A stretch of DNA of 64,000 nt from Helopsaltes ochotensis (GCA_013400155.1 VXBM01001084.1:108912-172911); one strand, 5' to 3'. Shown: positions 14,758-28,620, counted from the first letter of the stretch. Notes: generated by a model from the letters alone, not told the origin. Translations and numbers: made by a program.

Positions 14758-14860
14758 ACCAAGGCACAGCGAAGTTGAGTGACTTGCTAAGGGTCATAAA
14801 GTAGTTCAACAGCAGAGGCAATAAAAGAGCCCTAGTTGACTTTCAGCCCACTTCACTTCC
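14758..14860 (+). mobile_element. MIR-like ancient SINE relic
   Basis: The stretch AAGGCACAGCGAAGTTGAGT, then GACTTGCTAAGGGTCATAAA, an AGCAGAGGCA motif and a CCTAGTTGACTTTCAGCCCA end follow the 3' half of the mammalian-wide interspersed repeat. That half has the order GGCTCAGAGAGGTTAAGTGA, CTTGCCCAAGGTCAC and GGCAGAGC. Birds keep a small number of such amniote-age relics. Divergence is high, so the family name is tentative. Confidence 0.5.
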
Positions 14861-17800
14861 CACTGTGCCTTTCACCCTGCAACACACAGGGCCAAATTTT
14901 CTCTGTGTGTTCCCCTGTCAGACAAAAGTATAAACTGGTAAAAACAACATGGAATTCTTTCTACTGGCATTAACTGGCACTGGTATTTAATTTCTGAGAG
15001 GATTCCATCATTTATCTTTCATAGAGTGAAAAGAACTCCTTGTTACCCAACCCAGAAAACAAGAACAAAAACAAATTAAAAACAAAAAACCCGCACCAAA
15101 ATAGAAACATTTTCTAAGATTTAAAATATTTCCAATGCCTTTTAAAAAGAAATGGAGGAGAAAGCTACCCTTCGCAGTTTCTTAATTCTTCATGTCAGTT
15201 CTTCTACAATCAGAACCTCATTACTGCCAAGTTTTGAGAGAAGCAGGTATGGGGAAGCTATGAAAACTCTCAAACTACGAATGCCCTCAAACGCAGAAGA
15301 ATCTTCTGCCAGCATGGATGCACATACGTGGGTTGGGACACGAGATCTTTGCAAAGGCACAAAGCAACTGAGTGTGAGCAGGTCAAGAAGCCAGATACTT
15401 TTATTTTTAGGGAGATGAATCAACGCATGACTCAAATATTGTGCAGAAACAAAAAAACGCTAAGTAAAACATGCCCTGAACTCCCCTGGAAATCACCATG
15501 GTGAGACAGAGCTCTTCCTTGCCTCATCAGCTGTCACGAATTGCTGTTTATGTGCAGACCTACACCATCTAGGAAGCACTTCTACAGCAGAGTGTTGGGC
15601 TCAGCATCCTCTCTTTTCTTCCCTGTCTGTCCTCCAGGGCAGAGACAATTTCTCAGACCTGTTTCTAGTCAGGTCATGGTAAGGCTGACCCAGCTTCAGT
15701 CAGATTGGGGTTTCACCTACACAACTCCAAGTGGTGCAAGAGCAAGCCCAGGTGTCCCAGGGGGCTCTGTAGGGAGCTGGCCGTGCTCAGAGCAGAGCAG
15801 GCAGCACTGGAGCCTCGCCATCAGCTGGCAGTGGTGCCTCCCAGGAACGGGCAGAGAGCTGGGGAAGCGGGCACAGTGCCACACCAACAGATGGCCAGGG
15901 GTCTCAGGCAGCCAAGAGAGCGTGTATGTGTGTCAAGTGAGGGTACTTAGGGCAGGATTCCCATGGCTATCCAGCCTAAGCGTGCACTTCGACAAAGGAA
16001 CGCGCCCTGGCTAATCCAGCTCAGGGCTGGATTAAGTAGGAAGGAAAAAGAACAGCTTCTATCACCACTTGGGACTCAGGATGGCTGGGTGGCTGGAACA
16101 GAGAAATTGCTGCATTTTCTTTTGTCTTTTGCTGCAGAACTCACGTTCAGAGCGGATACAATATGACAACCAGGAGCTACTGGCTTCGACTGAGAAAGAG
16201 CTTTACTTCCTCTTTTCAATATACATACGTGTAAGGAACATTCCTCTTGTCAAGCCCCTTGTTCATCTGAGCAAGTATGTGAAATGCCAGTAATCATTTC
16301 TCCTTTTCTGCTGTACTTTGGTTGCGCAATATCGGGAATAACTGCTATGCAAACACACTCCACACATTCCACTTGCGTTCCACTTACTCAATTTGTCCAG
16401 TCTCAGCATGGAATTAATATTCCACGAGGTATTGCAAGGCAGAGGCGTGGAGCAAAATCTCCACTGATGTCAAAACCTAAAACTGCGTTAGGAGTGAACG
16501 TTTTGGGTCCAACCCTACCCTATTTTAAGCTCAAAGTAAATCACAAAACAATCAATAGATCACAGAGGGTTAAGTGAGGGCTGGACGTGTAGCTTCAATA
16601 ACTACAGTACAGAAGTGATTACCTACATTTAATTTCATGTTAATGCATGCATAAGCCTTCTTGAAAGGAATATTGTGAACGACCAAATATTCCATAATCA
16701 GGACTGGTTACACTGAGATGACAACATTTAGTACTTCTAGGTCATTCAGGATCACGGACTTGAAATAATTTCCACTACACTTCTCGAGAGGCAAGAGGTA
16801 TTATCACCATACTACATACAAAGAACTGACACCACAAGCAGCTCTAAGGAGCTGTTTACTTTGGGTGAAACAAGTGGTAGTGGTTACGGATTTACAAGGA
16901 AGTTTCTGGTTCCTAATTTTGTGGCCAAACCACTAGATCTTAGCTAAGGTTTTAGGGCCAGAAGTAGTAACTTTTGCTAGGACTGTTAGGATGGTAGCTA
17001 ATATAATGTGTGTTATAAAGAAAAATCAGTCATTCTGAAAGTAAAGAAACAACAGGGTTTGATTCACAATGGCATTTGCGGGGTTTGGAATAAGGGGGTT
17101 TGAGTAAGAAGGTTTGGAAGCTGCACGGAGGAACAGGAAGCAGAACAGAAAGGGACTGCACATCATTTGCAGACCTTTGCAGTCCTTTGGGATCATTGAA
17201 CACATTGAGCCTTGCAATTAAAGTCCTTGTGAATAGGTTTGAGCTTGAATGCAAGTATTTAAAATACCTTTAATATTGATTATCTTCATAAGACAAAGTT
17301 ATGGTTTTTATTATTCTGCTCTATAAGGGGTTAGAAAAAATTATATTCATGTTCTCACCAGTATTTAAATCACATTTGTCTGAAGAGTTCCCAAGACTTT
17401 TCGGAATTTAGTTGCAAGCCCTTAAAAAAGCAGCATACATTTCATGAATGAGTGAATGATGTTCTACTATATTATATGATTATAAAAAAAATCATTCTAA
17501 ATTTGACATCCTGGCCTTTCACTTACATTGCCTTCAGTCAGAAAAAATAGACAGAAAGAAACTTGGTTTTAATGAAAAAGGTGCAGCATAGAAATCCTCA
17601 GTTCTATTTAGAAACTCAACAATCAGGCTGTATTTGAGCAGCAATCTTTTTTTGTGGATGATCAGTACAGCTCCAACCAGACTTCTGTACCTTGGCTCTC
17701 ATATTCCAACATTTACATCATGGTGATTAGTTACAATTTTCAATTGTATACCAAGGGAATATTTTCTATTTTTATCACACCTGAATTTTTTTCCATCAGT

Positions 17801-19416
17801 GCCAGGAAAAATATAATGCAGGAGAAGAAACAGAATGCCAGCGTTTAACACAAGGACAACCCCATCCTTTTTAAACATGGGTGGATCAGCTGGGGAGTAC
17901 AGAAAGCTTTTGGATTTGCCTGTCTGGAAGTGGTTCTGTGAAAGGAACATAACAACATAAGCTTTGTGAAGCTCCCAAAAATGAGAAAAGCATGTTGTGC
18001 TGTATCTCATTTCTATGTAAAATTAATGAAAATAAAGCAATGCACTTCCCATGCATAATGAATAACCATGCCAAACTGTATCAACTTTTTCAGACTTTCC
18101 CTCTAGAGGGCTTTTAAATGAGGTCAACAGCAAACGTATCTTTACATTTCATCTGAGTGGGAGCAGCACACAGTAACAGAGCTTGGCCATGCAAAGTGCA
18201 GTAACGAGCTCGTCTCAATTTTGGTGATGAAAAATACAAATACTAAATACCACCCCAGTATTTGTAACAGCTATGGATTCCACAGATTCGGTGATGGAGA
18301 GAAGTCAGGACTGTGAGCAGAGATACACAGTCCCCATTAACAATGCTGAAAAGATCAATGCTAGCTAAGCACAAGAATGACAACCCCATATGTCAGATTC
18401 AGCAGGACCAACAACACGTGCCTGCTGAGGGGGAATATTATTCCTTAGAGGAGTTTCAAAGAATCAGGCAAAATGCTCACGTTCTACCTCAGAAACTGAT
18501 AATTATGATCCTATCCTAACAGAAAGCAGCACCAGGATGGGCACAAGAAGGAAAAGGCAGCACTAATTAAGTAAAACTACAACAGCTCCTGGTCTGTTTT
18601 CCTGGTTGGAAGCTGACCAGACCAGCACAGCTCACTTCAATATTGTACATTTTTTTCCCTGGTCCATGCAAAGACACCGTTTCTTGTCTATGACAGGCCA
18701 CATTCTGGAAGTACAATAATATACAGTGAACGTGTTGCATAACTCAAGACTCTTTCGTTCTGTGCTTAAAACAAATCCACTGTTTTATTACTTTTATAAA
18801 TGTGCTTTTATTATGAAAGAGGAAAATTTTATTCAAGATTTTTGTTGGTATTGTTCTGAAGATCTCCTTTAGCCCTGCCATCTCCTGCTCGATTTCTCAC
18901 TAACTGTGCAGCCCTTTTGACGCCCAGCAGCCTCACACTGGCATGTGACAGCCAGAGGACTATTGGGGACCCTTTCCCTGACACTCCCAGCATCTGTCTC
19001 CTCTGCACTGTCCTTCCCAGGCTGGCCTGGCTGTTTCACAACCTCCAGGTAGGACTTCCTGGGGCATCTGCAGTGTAGTGGCCATGGATAAAGCAGCTGC
19101 AGGCTTGCAGTGCCCGGGGAAGTTTAGAACATGTTGCACTTCCCATGCCCAAAGGAAGATGAAATTGGAGCAGGCAAAGCCTGGAGTCCCTAGGCCGAGC
19201 AGCTCCCTCTCCTGGAAGGATGCTCTTCTTGGCCAAATAATAACATCTCACCCGGCCACTTGGGAGCGGGCAATTGGTGTCCAAGGAGTTGTATGTAAGA
19301 TTCTGTTGCAGGTGTTTTATTAAAAGAACTAATCTCATTTAGAGCCAGTCTTCCATACCAGTGGGGCTAGAATTTGAAGATAACATCCTTACCTAAAATT
19401 TTCAATATTAAGGGCC

Positions 19417-19464
19417 AATTTTTAATTTTTTTTTTTTTTTTTTTAATTTTTTTTTTTTTTTTTT
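19417..19464. repeat. Double poly(T) tract
   Basis: Two T runs of 19 and 18 bases are separated by AA, preceded by a shorter T run. Read on the minus strand it is a long A tract, which could be the tail of a retroposed sequence, but no element body is recognisable beside it. Confidence 0.85.
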
Positions 19465-19544
19465 ACTAATTGTATTACTATTATTGTATTTATCATTAAA
19501 TATATTTTCAGCAAAACTTACAATATCTGATTTCCATTGAAACC

Positions 19545-19613
19545 ATACAGTGCTAGGCACTGTAAAATATAGTCCAAGTCTCTTGTCCTGGAGATCTTGT
19601 AATCTGTATAGAC
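19545..19613. mobile_element. Ancient amniote retroposon fragment (tentative)
   Basis: The order CAGTGCTAGGCACTGTA, an AGTCCAAGTCTCTTGTCC-type middle and GAGATCTTGTAATCTGTATA resembles the widespread old amniote repeat block (TGCTAGGCACTGTA ... GTCCCTGCCC ... GAGCTTACAATCTA) found in MIR- or L2/L3-age elements. The match is short and diverged, so family and boundaries are uncertain. Confidence 0.35.
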
Positions 19614-22600
19614 TGTTTTGTTTTGTTTTTAGATGGAGGACATAGTCACTGACAGCGTGGTCTCACAGGCAGTCTCACAGAAAATGTGAACAATCAAATC
19701 CACATCTCCAAAGTGTTACCCTGATATTTTAAAAGCAAGGCAATTACTTTTATAGATATATTAAAGCTTTTTTATTATTGTCCTTATTTGAAATATTTCC
19801 CCTTTTCCAAATCTTCTCTGCCTCTAAAACTTTCTAACTCTGGAATGGGAATGCTTTTATTTAACTGACGGTTATCCATGATCTTTCATTAATCAGTACA
19901 TTTTGTGAAGTTCAAAGCAAAAAGGCTACAGGTCTGTCAATTCGTTCTTTCTTTTTGCCTTCTAAGCAGAGGCATTTCTGGAGAGTTTCTCTGCAGCCCC
20001 TTTTGCACCACTCACAGGACAAATCAAACCGGGCATCAGGATTACAGAGCTGGGCCACCAAAACTTTAAAGACGTCTTGATTACAAACACAGATATTGTT
20101 GTTTGCTTCTCAGCAGAAGCACCCATAAACCATAAATCACTTCACAGTTACCTCTTAGCAAAGATTAATCTCCACTAAAACTGGTAATAAAAAGAAAGAA
20201 GCACCATTCCTCCCCTGAAATGCTGAATCCTGGAATGGGAGCCTCATACATCTTGTCAAACTTATATTTCTTTTTTCTTTTTTTTTTTTTCATTTGCTCA
20301 CATAATTTAAGACTTGTTGGGAAAAACCTGCTTATTATGTTTGAAATACAGGGACTTCTTAAAATTACGAGAGAAACCTACCAAGTATAAACATAAAAGA
20401 AAGTTTCTTCCTTTAACCCAGCTCTTGTCACACCGCATCTATTCAGCCACACAATTCACAGCCATGAAGGTGGGAACACAACATTTTAATGTTGATCTTC
20501 AAAGCCATTACTCAAAATGGGTGTTTTGACTTCCACCTTATCATTGAATTGAGAGCTTGGAATGTATTTAAGTTGTTTCTGGTGTACAAGTTGTTAAATA
20601 CATTTATTTGAGTAGTCAATTCTAATGGACTCTGGGACCTGCCGTTAGAAGAAAAGAGAATCCAGAGAACAGTTCCAGCTCAGGAATGTCAACTGCAAAG
20701 CCATAGCCACCCTGTGCTGATATTCTTCTCACCTTTCTGCCAGCATTTCTCCCCAGGATGAATCAGTTGATTTTGTTGTTTTCTTTATACGTTATTTAAC
20801 ACAAAAGTTAGTAAGTAATGATGCTCCAGTTGCGCTAAACTGGCAGAAAGGGACTTGGAAGAAAAAAGGGATCCTAAAGTTCCTGGAGAAGAAGGTGCAA
20901 CTATGCCAATTGTTCACAATCTCAGCAGTCTGGATGGAATTTAGGGAATTTGGGTTAAGCCCCCAAAGTGAGCAGTACCTACTGGGAAGGTGGAGTGGCT
21001 AAGTGATCACTAATTTGGGCTCTCGAAGGTAATTTACATTACAGTAATTAAAGTTTAGATTCCCTCGCTGTTCTATTTACGAACTCCATTAACCTATGAC
21101 CTTTCTCTGAAGTTTACACCCAACTGTTTTAATTTTTTTTTTCCTGGGCAAAAGAAAAGCAGTTCCTATGGAAGTTATTTCTCATAATAATTAATTGTAT
21201 TTAGAGCCCAAGAGGTAGATGCATGCTTTAAGACAATCCAGCTGTGATGTTGTGCTGTGTAATTATACTACAGATCCATCCTTTTGATCCTTCAGATGAA
21301 CCATTGCTAATATTCTTGGGTTTGTTTGCGTTGATTTTGCTTTAAGTACAGCCTGCCATATGCTTTTCATTGAGCTGAATTTAAAATGATGGGTGAAATT
21401 CTGCTGTAGATTACAGAGATGCAAACAAAGAACACGCTTTGTTTCTTATTCTACAGAATTCTACATTCTCATTCACCTGTTATTACCTCAAATTTAATGA
21501 CATTATAATAAGCAAGTGCAAGAACTTTTATGCTATGCATAGACACATTATATGGCAAGAACTTTTTTTTTTAAAAGTCTAGAGCTCTGTAATGCAGCTG
21601 AAACAACATGTTATCTGCTTCTCTGAATAGATATGACCACATATCCTCACATATCCTGGTCAGTGAGTCCCAGAGCAGCTCATTCTAACCCACAGCTGAA
21701 AGGCTCTGTTCAGTTGTCAGCTTCTTGCCACGTCTTAATAAATATTTGTCTCTCACTCTTCCAGCAGGTTATGATTTGCAGAGTGCTGCTTCTGGACAGA
21801 CCTTGAAAGCTGAGGGCAATTGTTCCCATCCCGAGGCTCATCCTGTGCCATACAGTGGCTTAAGAACATGGAGTGGCACAAGGAGCCTCCTCAGCAGTGT
21901 GGGGGCAAAATCCTGCCCCAAGAAAGGGCAGGGAGTTAATCTGAGGATTTTCTGCTCTGGGGGGCTGGAAATGGGCAACAGGGAGGGGGATTTCTGGAGA
22001 AAAGGGCACATAAAGGGCACACTGCTTCTCACAACAGGGGGAAAGACTGCACAGAGAGAATCAATGAGCGTGTGGGGCAGCAGGGAATAAAAAACAGCAT
22101 CATAAACATCAGGGAACAACAAAGCTGCAGAGTTGGTCTCAATTTGTAGAAGACCAGGCCTCAGGAATCTACTGCCCTTCTACTGGCCCAGCCCTTCCAG
22201 GCACTGATACAGCTACATCTCTAGATTAATACATTTATATGGAACGAATGTGAGGAGCAGAGATATGTGCACATTCACAGAGACACTGCCTTTCTGCTGT
22301 GGGAGGTAGGAAAGAATATCTTATGCTTGGCTCCAGAATTATATTCATATAGATATCTCATGGATTTTTTTTTTTTCCCCAGAAATAACTTATGACAAGA
22401 TCTCTATATTAAATAAAGTTTTAATTAAAAATGGATTTCCCAATACCACAAGCTCGCTATCCTTCAAGTTCACATTTTCCCTGAGAACCTGGATATGCTT
22501 TTTTTTTCAATTTATATCACTAAAAATACACAGCGTGTTCATTTGTATCACTGATACAAAGACATGACCATCTGCCATCCTCAAGACACCTACAAGAGAT

Positions 22601-23938
22601 TGGTGTTTTTCTAACTAATCTTGGGTATGATATATTCATATCACTTTTAATGTCTCTGGGAAGAGACATCAAGAGCTGAGATGCCAGAATTTGAAACAAA
22701 AAAAGTGGCCTGCACCTATTCCTTTAATAAATTAGAAATTTTGTTTCCTCCAAATTACAAGTAAATTTTGAGTTGGTGCAAACAGATTATGTTAATGAGA
22801 TCATCAAGTTGTCATGCTGTTAGTCCTGTCCTACCAGTAAAACGTTAAAGGATGTAATGCTATTCATTAACAGAAATACATTTTCAACCAAAAACATGAG
22901 TTAATTGAATTCCATCAAAATTACTGTCCCTAGTCAATCTGAATACAGTTTCTTATCCACATTTGCTCACCAATATGTAAATAAGGTGAACGATGTCTGA
23001 GTGCATCTTATTTATATGCTGATTAAATAGTAATCATTCCCAATAATTCCCCAGGATGTCGATGCCACTGCTTGGGATTGGTTTAAGATTTTTATCAGTG
23101 AAAGTGCAAGAGTTTGTTTAATTAAAGTTATTTCAAATTATGATTAAAGCACCTCTATTTTGACTAATGTGTATATATCACAACACAGGATACACGAGGT
23201 CTCCTGTCTGTTGTTCTAATCTATTAAAGGGTTTGTATCCACAGAGGACAGATACTGTGAGGTTTTTACAGGAAAGACAGAGATAAAATGCACATCCTGA
23301 AGTAAGAAGCCAAAGGGATCTTACGTGAAATCCAAAGAGGAAAACTCACAACACATGTTCAGAGGTACGGGGGAGAAACGTTATTTGTGATAAACTCAGC
23401 AACAACCTCTATATCCTAGGCTAACCTTCTCTCCTCACGGAAGCAAAGGCATTGCTGGTAACAGCACAAAAACTGTCACCAAATAGGATTTGAAACAATA
23501 CAGAACTTTCAGTTTTCAAATAACTCTCGCTAATTTTCTCACATAAAGATGTGACAAAATTCATTGGACAAGACAACCGCTCCTGTGGAACTTTTAAAGT
23601 CCTGTGTAACTTTTGAACTTGCATATTAGTCTTAGGCACATTCCAGAAAAACCCAGAATGACGTAAGACAATTTCTAGTTTTCCAGGGTTTGGTTAAAAC
23701 TAATAAACTAATTGCATTTTTTGCAGAAGTTTACTTTTAAAAATCGTATTTTTTCCATACTTCACATGAATAGAAATTACATTTTTAGTGTTGTGCAAGC
23801 ATTTAACTTTTGATTAGAAAACAGAAGTTGCAAATCCATTAGGTAAATAATTAATCGGTAATTCATGAATTAGCTTGGTTACCTCTTTACCAAACAACTG
23901 CACGGGCAATAATTTTGACATTTCACCAGGGAAGAAAA

Positions 23939-24025
23939 GGGGTTTTGGGGGGTTTTTTTGGGTTTTTTGGGGGGTTTTGGGGGGCGGGGTTTTTTGGTTT
24001 TTTGGGGTTTTTTTAATTTTTTTCC
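23939..24025 (+). repeat. G/T low-complexity tract with quadruplex potential
   Basis: Runs of three to six G alternate with runs of four to seven T: GGGG, T4, G6, T7, GGG, T6, G6, T4, G6CG4, T6, GG, T6, G4. All G-runs lie on the plus strand, giving at least six runs of three or more G with short T loops, which satisfies the usual G-quadruplex pattern. The tract is followed by T-rich sequence and looks like a mutated homopolymer or microsatellite. Confidence 0.85.
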
Positions 24026-25676
24026 CTCTGATGAAAAGCCCACAGAAGAACTTTGTTTCCTGGCCCAGAAGAAGGTAACATGCCAATAATCTCCAGCAGT
24101 GACAGCACCAATGCTCAGCCTCTACCTATTATCTCCCCTGTCTCCCTCACCTGGGAGCAGTAACTCCTGTAAAAGCTAGGTTTGTCTAGTATGTATATAT
24201 TGTATATACACACACCTAGTTCCCAGGCATTGTCACAAAAGAATACAGCTCAACTGCAAAAGTTTTCTTAAAAGCATTTCTGTTGTGTCCCCTCTTCGCA
24301 GACTGCTATGACATTTTTCCTTTTTAATAATAATATAAAACTCCTGACACATCTGGGGTTGCAGTTTACAAGCAGCCAAGCTTTCAGCAAGAACTGGGTA
24401 TGCCATGTCTCCGTGCTGGCTGAGGCTACAGAAACATTTACTGTGTGGATTCTGGAGTATTCTAAAACAATTCCACAATTTGAATCCATTCTTAAAGATG
24501 TTTCTGAAATGTCAGTCTCTTCGGGCAGCAGGAAACCTATCTTTTTTCTCTGCTTGATTGTAGACTGTGCATACTGTGTGGTATCATTATTAGACATCAA
24601 GGACAAGTGAGATTTTCCTCCTTGGTGTGAAAAGAACATACAATCACTTCGTCTCCAAACCTGCAATATGGGCTAGAGCAGGCACCTTTCTGTTAAGGGA
24701 GCTTCAAATCTATAATTTTCATTCATTTCCTGCTGGCATTTTTATTTCTTATCTCCCCTCTGCTCCCCCAGTAACCATATGAGAGGGTACTGGAAAAATA
24801 AATAAGTAAGTGGACAGATGAATGGAGCATTCCCCACTTTAAAAAGATATTAACTAAAACCCCAAACTAAACCTAGTCCCCAGTATTTCAGAAACCAACC
24901 TGCTAATATCCACTACCATGTGTTTTCTCACCATACTCAAATCATCAAAGCTTTGTAGCAATTATACCTCTGACCAAGGTCTTAGTGATGACCTTTCTGT
25001 CAAACATACTACAGACAGCAGAGTTACTATTTTCTCTGTTTTTTCATTTATAGCCTTGCTAGTTGCAAAAAAAAAAAAAAAAAAAAATTATGTAAAATGC
25101 CACCCTAAATTCATCTCTAGATTTAGCACCACATTTTTAGCTGAGCTACAGATTGACTCAGAATTCTTTAAGGACAAATCTTGTCATAAATACCATGTAT
25201 GAAAACTTCTCCCCCGTCATTTATCTGCTCTCCTGAGAGAGAGAGTCGTTATTTTTATATCCAATATGAAAACTTTTAACTTATGTCAAGCAGTGTGCTT
25301 GTTGACATCAAAAGGGGTAAGGAATCAGTGGGTAGTTACCAATACTAAGTACATCTGAACTGGTACCTGGATCTAAAGCACAGCCACACCAACCCCACTG
25401 CTTTAGGGTGTTTCCCACCTGGCTGAGCCCCATTTGAGGGCTCACCCAGACCTGCAGAGTGCTGTGGGTGGCATCTGACCCCATCCACTGCACAGCCATC
25501 CAGACACCGGGGGATAATTAATTAAACAACAGAACTACAAAAAAAAAAGTCTCATTCTGCATTCGGATGACAGTCTGAGAGATGAGAGCTGCCACAATCT
25601 CCTCCTATAATTTTACCTACCAGTTTACCCTCAGAAGTGTCTCAAGATCACTTGATGCAGCTCTAGAAATCCGAAG

Positions 25677-26035
25677 ACCAAGTGCCCCATTTCTCTATAG
25701 CTAATTAGTCCACATTAAATATATAATTGTCTCTGTGTGCAAAGCTATCTGGGGGGAGCCAGTGTATTTGCATGCTAATATAAGGGACTGTTTTTAAAGA
25801 TACACCCCTCCATTATAAATGGGATATCAGAAAGGTGCCAATTATGAAGAAGGGGTGTACTGCATTATAAACCAACTGCCTTGTGCAACTAATTGCTCTA
25901 CACCCTGTACAATCCAAAAATATAATTGACCCTGTCCCTAAAGCTATTTTTGGGAACAATAAATCATTAGCATGCCAAAACCAAGTGCCAGTTACAAAGC
26001 AGGGAGTGTGACCACTGTGACCATCTGCCTCCTAG
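25677..26035. other. Degenerate duplicated AT-rich block with a POU octamer
   Basis: Two diverged copies of about 160-180 bp follow each other. Both share an [A/G]CTAATT start, an AATATATAATTG-type segment, AAAGCTAT, a CATGC element next to TTAG or CTAAT, and an end like AGGTGCCAATTA / AAGTGCCAGTTA. The first copy contains ATTTGCAT at 25766-25773, an octamer recognised by POU factors, directly followed by GCTAAT. This could be an old enhancer or an unrecognised ancient repeat. The sequence alone does not decide. Confidence 0.35.
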
Positions 26036-28123
26036 ACGAGCGAGCTGAACTTTTCAATCCTCTCTTTCTTACTGCTATCCCAAATAAAAACAGGGCTCAT
26101 GGGATTTTATGTATAGGGCGTTTGCAGCACTCTGCAGTAGAGGAATATCTTTCAAAGGAGTCTTCTGTTCAGACAAATCCTGACGGGAAGGATCCCTGTC
26201 AATGGGAGCACTGTGTCTTTCAATGCTGCTTTGGGTTGGCAGGGATTCTCTCCTAGGGATGTTCCTGAATTCCACCTGGAGAATGGGTTCCACTCAAGTA
26301 GGGGCAGAAAGTCTCTTAGTCAGGCAACAGGCTTAACTTTTTCCATTACTAAGCAATAAACATCAGTGAATTAAAGATAGAGGGAAATGGCTCTCTGTGT
26401 ACTTGGAAAAACAACCATAGGACAGAGGCTGTAGCTCATATGAGCCCAACCCATTGTGGATAATCAGCTCTGCCAGAAAAACACCCAAGATTTTTATAGG
26501 TTTTTGTGTTCAGAATGCATGAAATGGTTCAAAACCATCTGCATCTTTCACATATAAAGCACTTATGTATTTCCATGATCCACAAATACTGATGTTTACA
26601 TTAACCATCTTTGTCCAAATTTCTTTTGCATTCAGATATTATTGAGAAGAAATTTCTTCTTCACAACTTTATTACCCTTAGGGAAAGCTGCAGAGAAGTT
26701 TCCATTAGACTGTACCACTTTGAGCAGCTCCTGGCAAATGCTTCTGTTTATTCTCCTGGTACCATATATTCTGGTGGTAAAATTATCCAAATATCTTTAT
26801 AAGTGGACACTGTGAAGAGTCACTAAAAGACACTTGAATTATAAACTGAAACAATCTGAATCATGTTTTCAGAGATTCTGATGGGACCTGGTAAGAACAG
26901 GAGTCCTGTGTACCTCCTGTAGTGGAGCAGGGAAGTGGAATAGAGTTTATGAATTGTGCACCTTTTCTTCTCTGCCTTCAAGGATTTCCCAACAGACCCT
27001 GCTCATGTGAAATAAATTCTACAGTCCGCATTCGGGAATTTTGACTCCTGGGCTTTGATCCACAGGCTTCAATTCGTCTTGGGAATGTGCCAGTAAAGTC
27101 CCTGGTGAAAAGCGAACGAATAAACTTCTTGTGGAAAGGGTTTACATGTGTATACAGAGGTAAGTTCCTATCAGTAAATATTATCTCACTAAACCCAAAC
27201 ATCTGTCCTGCTGTGGAGCATAAGTAGCTTTGTTGCCTCACATTGCCTGTTTGTAACTAAATGTTTTTCACAGACCCGTATTCCAGTTTTAATATATTTT
27301 AACTATTTCTTCTAGAATGTCTATAATGATACTCTAGAATGTCTGTAATTTACTCATTCTTTAGTAGGCCTTCCCTTCAAACATAGAACAGATCAATTTA
27401 ATTTCACAGTATTTCAGAAGAGGCACGTAACTCTGAGCTGTTCTTGGAATGTTTTGTTTACCTGAATTTTCTGCCCAACTAAATGGAAACTGATAGACTT
27501 AGTCAGCAGAAAAAAGAAAAAAAAATAAAAAGAAAACAGAAATGCACTCAACAAATATTTTCTTCCAAGAATGTTTACAATCTAAAATATCCCGAAGTAA
27601 TGATTAGCAAATGAAGGCTACCAATCTTGAGAGTGGAGATTTCTTTCCTGTCACTATCCCCATGCTCTTCCACATGCTTACTTGCTTGGTTCCTCCCATC
27701 AGGAGAAACAGCAAATGAAGTCTGCCCTCAAATTATATTACAATAAATAATTATATTGCCATAACTAAATAACCAATCTGATTTACCAGGATCACTTTCT
27801 AGCTTTTCTGCACCATACTTTACTAATATACTGAATTGTAGCACATATTTATTAATAAGAGGATATTCTATTAACACAGCATTAGTTAATTAATAAATTA
27901 ATAAATAAATAAATTTAATTTATAAATTTAAACAGAGTTTTACAAATGATAAAAATTCCGCTGCCACCAGAACTTTGTGGTAATTTTTTTTTCTCAAAAT
28001 ACACTTTTCCAAGTCTGTTGGGAGGCACTGGAATACGATGCTTTCCTACTGTGTATTTTTAAAAAAGTAAGTGCAATTCCCCATCATTTTTAATCGCAAC
28101 TTTATGAAGTAAGTACCTGTCCT

Positions 28124-28620
28124 TGTTAGGGCAGTCATGGCACATGGAATGACACCATGAAAGTTCAGAAGGCTCTTTATTATGGCCCCATGCTGTCTTT
28201 TATACAGTTTTTACAAACCTCGAGGGCAGCTTCTAATTGGTTAATGGCTTTCTTGTTAATTATTCTATTGGCTAGTAAAAGGTATTTTATTTGTCCATCA
28301 AATCTATCTATTCTTGGATTGTTTACATATTTTCTTTACTGTTTCTTATGGGACTAATCCCTTGTTATTACAGGAGTACTTATTTTTCACCCTCTGAGTA
28401 GATTGTTGTGTTAAAGGAACTTCTCATTCTCAGTGACATCACCAACACTCCCTCCCCTGTGCATATTGAGGCACATGACTTGCCTTTCTTTTCTGGTTCC
28501 TGTTCTTTTCTAGAGACAGCAGAAATGTCTTGACAGAGCAGTGAGGAGAGCCCAGGCTCTGCAGCAGCAGCCCAGGAGGGGCTCCTGGTGATGCCAGAAT
28601 TATTATTATTCATCTGAAAA
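28124..28620 (-). mobile_element. LTR-like segment, minus strand (right end uncertain)
   Basis: Read on the minus strand this looks like the end of an endogenous-retrovirus LTR. A TATA box (TATAAAA, 28204-28198) is followed by AATAAA (28181-28176) about 17 bases on, then a short U5-like stretch ending CTAACA, so the element would close with CA at 28125-28124. No primer-binding site or internal coding region follows beyond 28124, so it would be a solo LTR or fragment. The upstream boundary was not found, and no target-site duplication could be confirmed. No viral protein-coding sequence is visible. Confidence 0.5.

Larger units (their letters stand above)
14861..28123. other. Intergenic, no gene recognised
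   Basis: About 13 kb of mostly AT-rich DNA. A GC-richer patch at 15,600-15,960 leaves two plus-strand frames open for 80-150 codons, but nothing in the translations resembles a known domain. Other contents are an SINE-like trace at 19.5 kb, double T-tracts at 19.4 kb, a G/T tract at 23.9 kb, a poly(A) run near 25,070 and an AT-only tract near 27,885-27,935. Confidence 0.5.

Noticed and set aside
15541..16014. Plus-strand frame of 157 codons
   Set aside because: A second frame is open over the same bases, no domain is recognisable and no good flanking splice sites form a gene model.
16790..16890. Second possible MIR-like trace (TATTATCACCATACTACATA)
   Set aside because: Similarity to the MIR core is limited to a short stretch, and the rest does not follow the consensus.
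18097..18112. CCCTCTAGAGGG short palindrome as a possible CTCF-type site
   Set aside because: Only 12 bases and lacking the full CTCF core; chance matches of this length are expected.
24191..24216. TATATA/CACACA-rich palindromic patch
   Set aside because: Ordinary alternating dinucleotide sequence with no further structure.
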